Source of the DNA: Tubulanus polymorphus
Taxonomy: Eukaryota; Nemertea; Palaeonemertea; Tubulaniformes; Tubulanidae
Direction of reading: 5' to 3'
DNA: 64,000 nucleotides
NCBI RefSeq assembly: GCF_964204645.1
Contig: NC_134025.1
Span: forward strand, 23,218,001-23,282,000
Translations under genes and position numbers: made by a program
The notes under the pieces: model-generated
Seen by the model: only the letters and a program-made list of their open reading frames with translations
What the model was told of the DNA's origin: nothing
Database searches by the model: none
In this document: piece after piece, positions 62,199 to 64,000 of the stretch
How positions within the stretch are numbered: position 1 is the first letter of the stretch
Layout: every line of letters starts with the position of its first letter

Positions 62199-64000
62199 AC
62201 AAGGGTCCCTCGGCATTTTACGTTGAACAGAAAGCTAAAAGTTTCTGAAAGTTTAACTTTAAAAGAAGTCGAACTCAAAAAGTTTACATTGGTAGCTATA
62301 AATATATATCTGATTACTTGAATATCTTCATTTATCTTAAAATGATTCAAGACATAATTTACATGTTTAAGTTTATATAAGATTTTTACGTGAAATGTGT
62401 TACCTTTAAGTATTATGTTAATCAGAACTCTCATAAATCCTTGTGTTGAAAATGATGTTTTGATTTAATTATTCATTCGTGAAAGTTTCAATCAAATGAT
62501 GACATTGATTTAATGATGACTTTTTAATTGATAAAATCGATGAATTGTTAGTAGATGAAATTTGAACAATCTGATGAGGGATTTATTATTGATTTTCATT
62601 GATTCGATCATTCAATGATTTTACAAATCAGGTCTAGAAAAATATTCAACTTTTTTCGTATTTAGCAGTCTTTTCAACAGTTCAGCGTATTTTATTATTT
62701 TAAACATTTGAATGACTTTTTAAAAAACTTTACTATTTTACATGAAACAGAGAGGGATCGAGTAGGTTTTTTCGGCTCCTAAACGGAAAATGATATTTTT
62801 TAGAATGTTTACATGAAAATCACATCTCTTTAGACAACTGAGCACCCGATGGTGAGTAACTATTTTCCTTGCTGAAAGAAGTCTAAAAAATTGTTACACA
62901 AACGATATAATGATGTTCATTGAAGTTTGAAACGGTTATAGAAATTATTCTCTACAAACAAAAAAAGAAACGTACTTTCTATATTAGAAAGATGTTATTT
63001 GAAAATGTTGTAAGTATGTATGGGTCTGTAGTAGTAAGGTATGATTCGTGTTGTTATTTGATTCGTTAGCTGTTCGTACAAATCTACCCACTCTGCTGAT
63101 GCTTCTTCTTCAGTAGTGTATGATGGTAATTACAGATAATGATATAGAGAACAAACAGACAGTGGTATTTTCAGCTGCCAACACTTTGGATGAATGCCCG
63201 CTGACATTTTAGTTGCGTATGATAAATTATTCCATTCTTTTCGTAGAAAAACAAAACTGTGTGCTAATTCCTGAAATAACCAATTTTCTAGCTGTAATTA
63301 TTTTTTGTTTGGTTAAGTGCGAAGGCCTAAATTTTGTTGGAGCCACAATTTTAGCTTGTATCGAAATAGGTGAATTTTTTATGCCGCTTTTTAAAAAGTG
63401 AACTCTCAGTGTTGTGTATAATTATGGTCGAATTATTCACTAATAGCTTTATCGTTTAGAAATCATTTTAGAGAACCTTTCTTCTAAAAGTCATTTGCAG
63501 CCAAACTTTGATAATTCTGTCTCTGTACATTTATATTATACATATCAGTTTGTATATTAACCCTACCTCATTATATGTAAGAATATGTTGTATGTATGAA
63601 ATCAACCATTATATTGTTAGGTAAAAGATAGTATTATTAGATTGAATACCTCCTCAATTGTTGCAAATGTGACTATTCTTTGAGATTTCTGTAGGCTCGT
63701 TTTTTGAGTAGTTGAATACAATAGTTGCTACATTGCAATATTGGGATTATTCAATACTCGAAGACCTGTGTACTGAATAGTACTAGCACAATGATAACTC
63801 TTTAGAAATTCAGACCTACTAGTGGTGACGACTAATTTTTAGCTGAGTGGCAAATATCGGGTTGGCAGGTCAGTCTGCAAGCATCTATTTAAAAAAACAT
63901 TTATTCCAGACATTGTTTACTTTTCTTGTATCAAGAATATAACTGCATCCAATTTTATTGTCACACCCTATTTGTTATGTATGGTTTGGAACCGTTTGTA
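62199..64000 (+). other. Downstream of HS3ST5-like gene, probably 3' UTR then intergenic
   Basis: AT-rich, no coding family recognised. A 62-codon frame at 63213-63401 has no recognisable domain. No canonical AATAAA was confidently placed, so the transcript end is unknown. Confidence 0.45.

Overview
The window looks like nuclear DNA of an invertebrate animal. Genes are split into short exons with GT-AG introns, one enzyme (carnitine palmitoyltransferase 1) is clearly metazoan, and a large share of the rest is transposable-element debris: DIRS-type tyrosine-recombinase retrotransposons, MITEs, a LINE remnant and minisatellites. A lophotrochozoan such as a mollusc, brachiopod or annelid is my best guess. 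That is inference from gene content (an intronless tandem GPCR cluster, an HS3ST5-like sulfotransferase, DIRS elements), not proof. Operons, ribosome-binding sites and CRISPR do not apply.

Left part (1-15 kb): CPT1 on the minus strand. I reconstructed sixteen successive coding exons in phase, 580 codons, from the Met start at 12170 to position 202, where the gene leaves the window. Codon numbering is collinear with mammalian CPT1 (Cys304 and catalytic His473 fall at the same numbers). One exon is present twice in tandem as an 85-nt pair, which looks like a mutually exclusive exon cassette. Several small DNA transposons sit in the introns, and a 548-bp foldback element lies upstream.

15-22 kb: a cluster of four intronless class-A-like GPCR copies, all on the minus strand. 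Three sit in a ~2.1-kb tandem repeat. Every copy is broken, but the two best copies carry their single-base frameshifts at different places.

22-32.6 kb: mostly non-genic. It holds several minisatellites, two G-rich arrays whose flanks are inverted copies of each other, a PIF/Harbinger-like non-autonomous element with a decayed MADF-domain remnant, and another TIR element.

32.6-55 kb: a plus-strand array of many short apparently spliced exons (about 50-120 nt) with good splice signals and no conserved reading frame. It reads as a non-coding, spliced gene made of duplicated exon blocks. It is interrupted by three plus-strand DIRS elements. The middle one (42395-48426) is nearly complete, with inverted terminal repeats, an internal complementary region, RT/RNase H and an intact tyrosine recombinase. 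DIRS copies 2 and 3 occupy the same nested insertion site and share a 4-bp deletion, so they appear to be one insertion copied by segmental duplication.

55-64 kb: a Penelope/hammerhead-like scrap, an AT-rich tandem repeat, a 5'-truncated LINE on the minus strand, and finally an intact HS3ST5-like heparan sulfate 3-O-sulfotransferase on the plus strand (61167-62198) with two short upstream ORFs in its leader.
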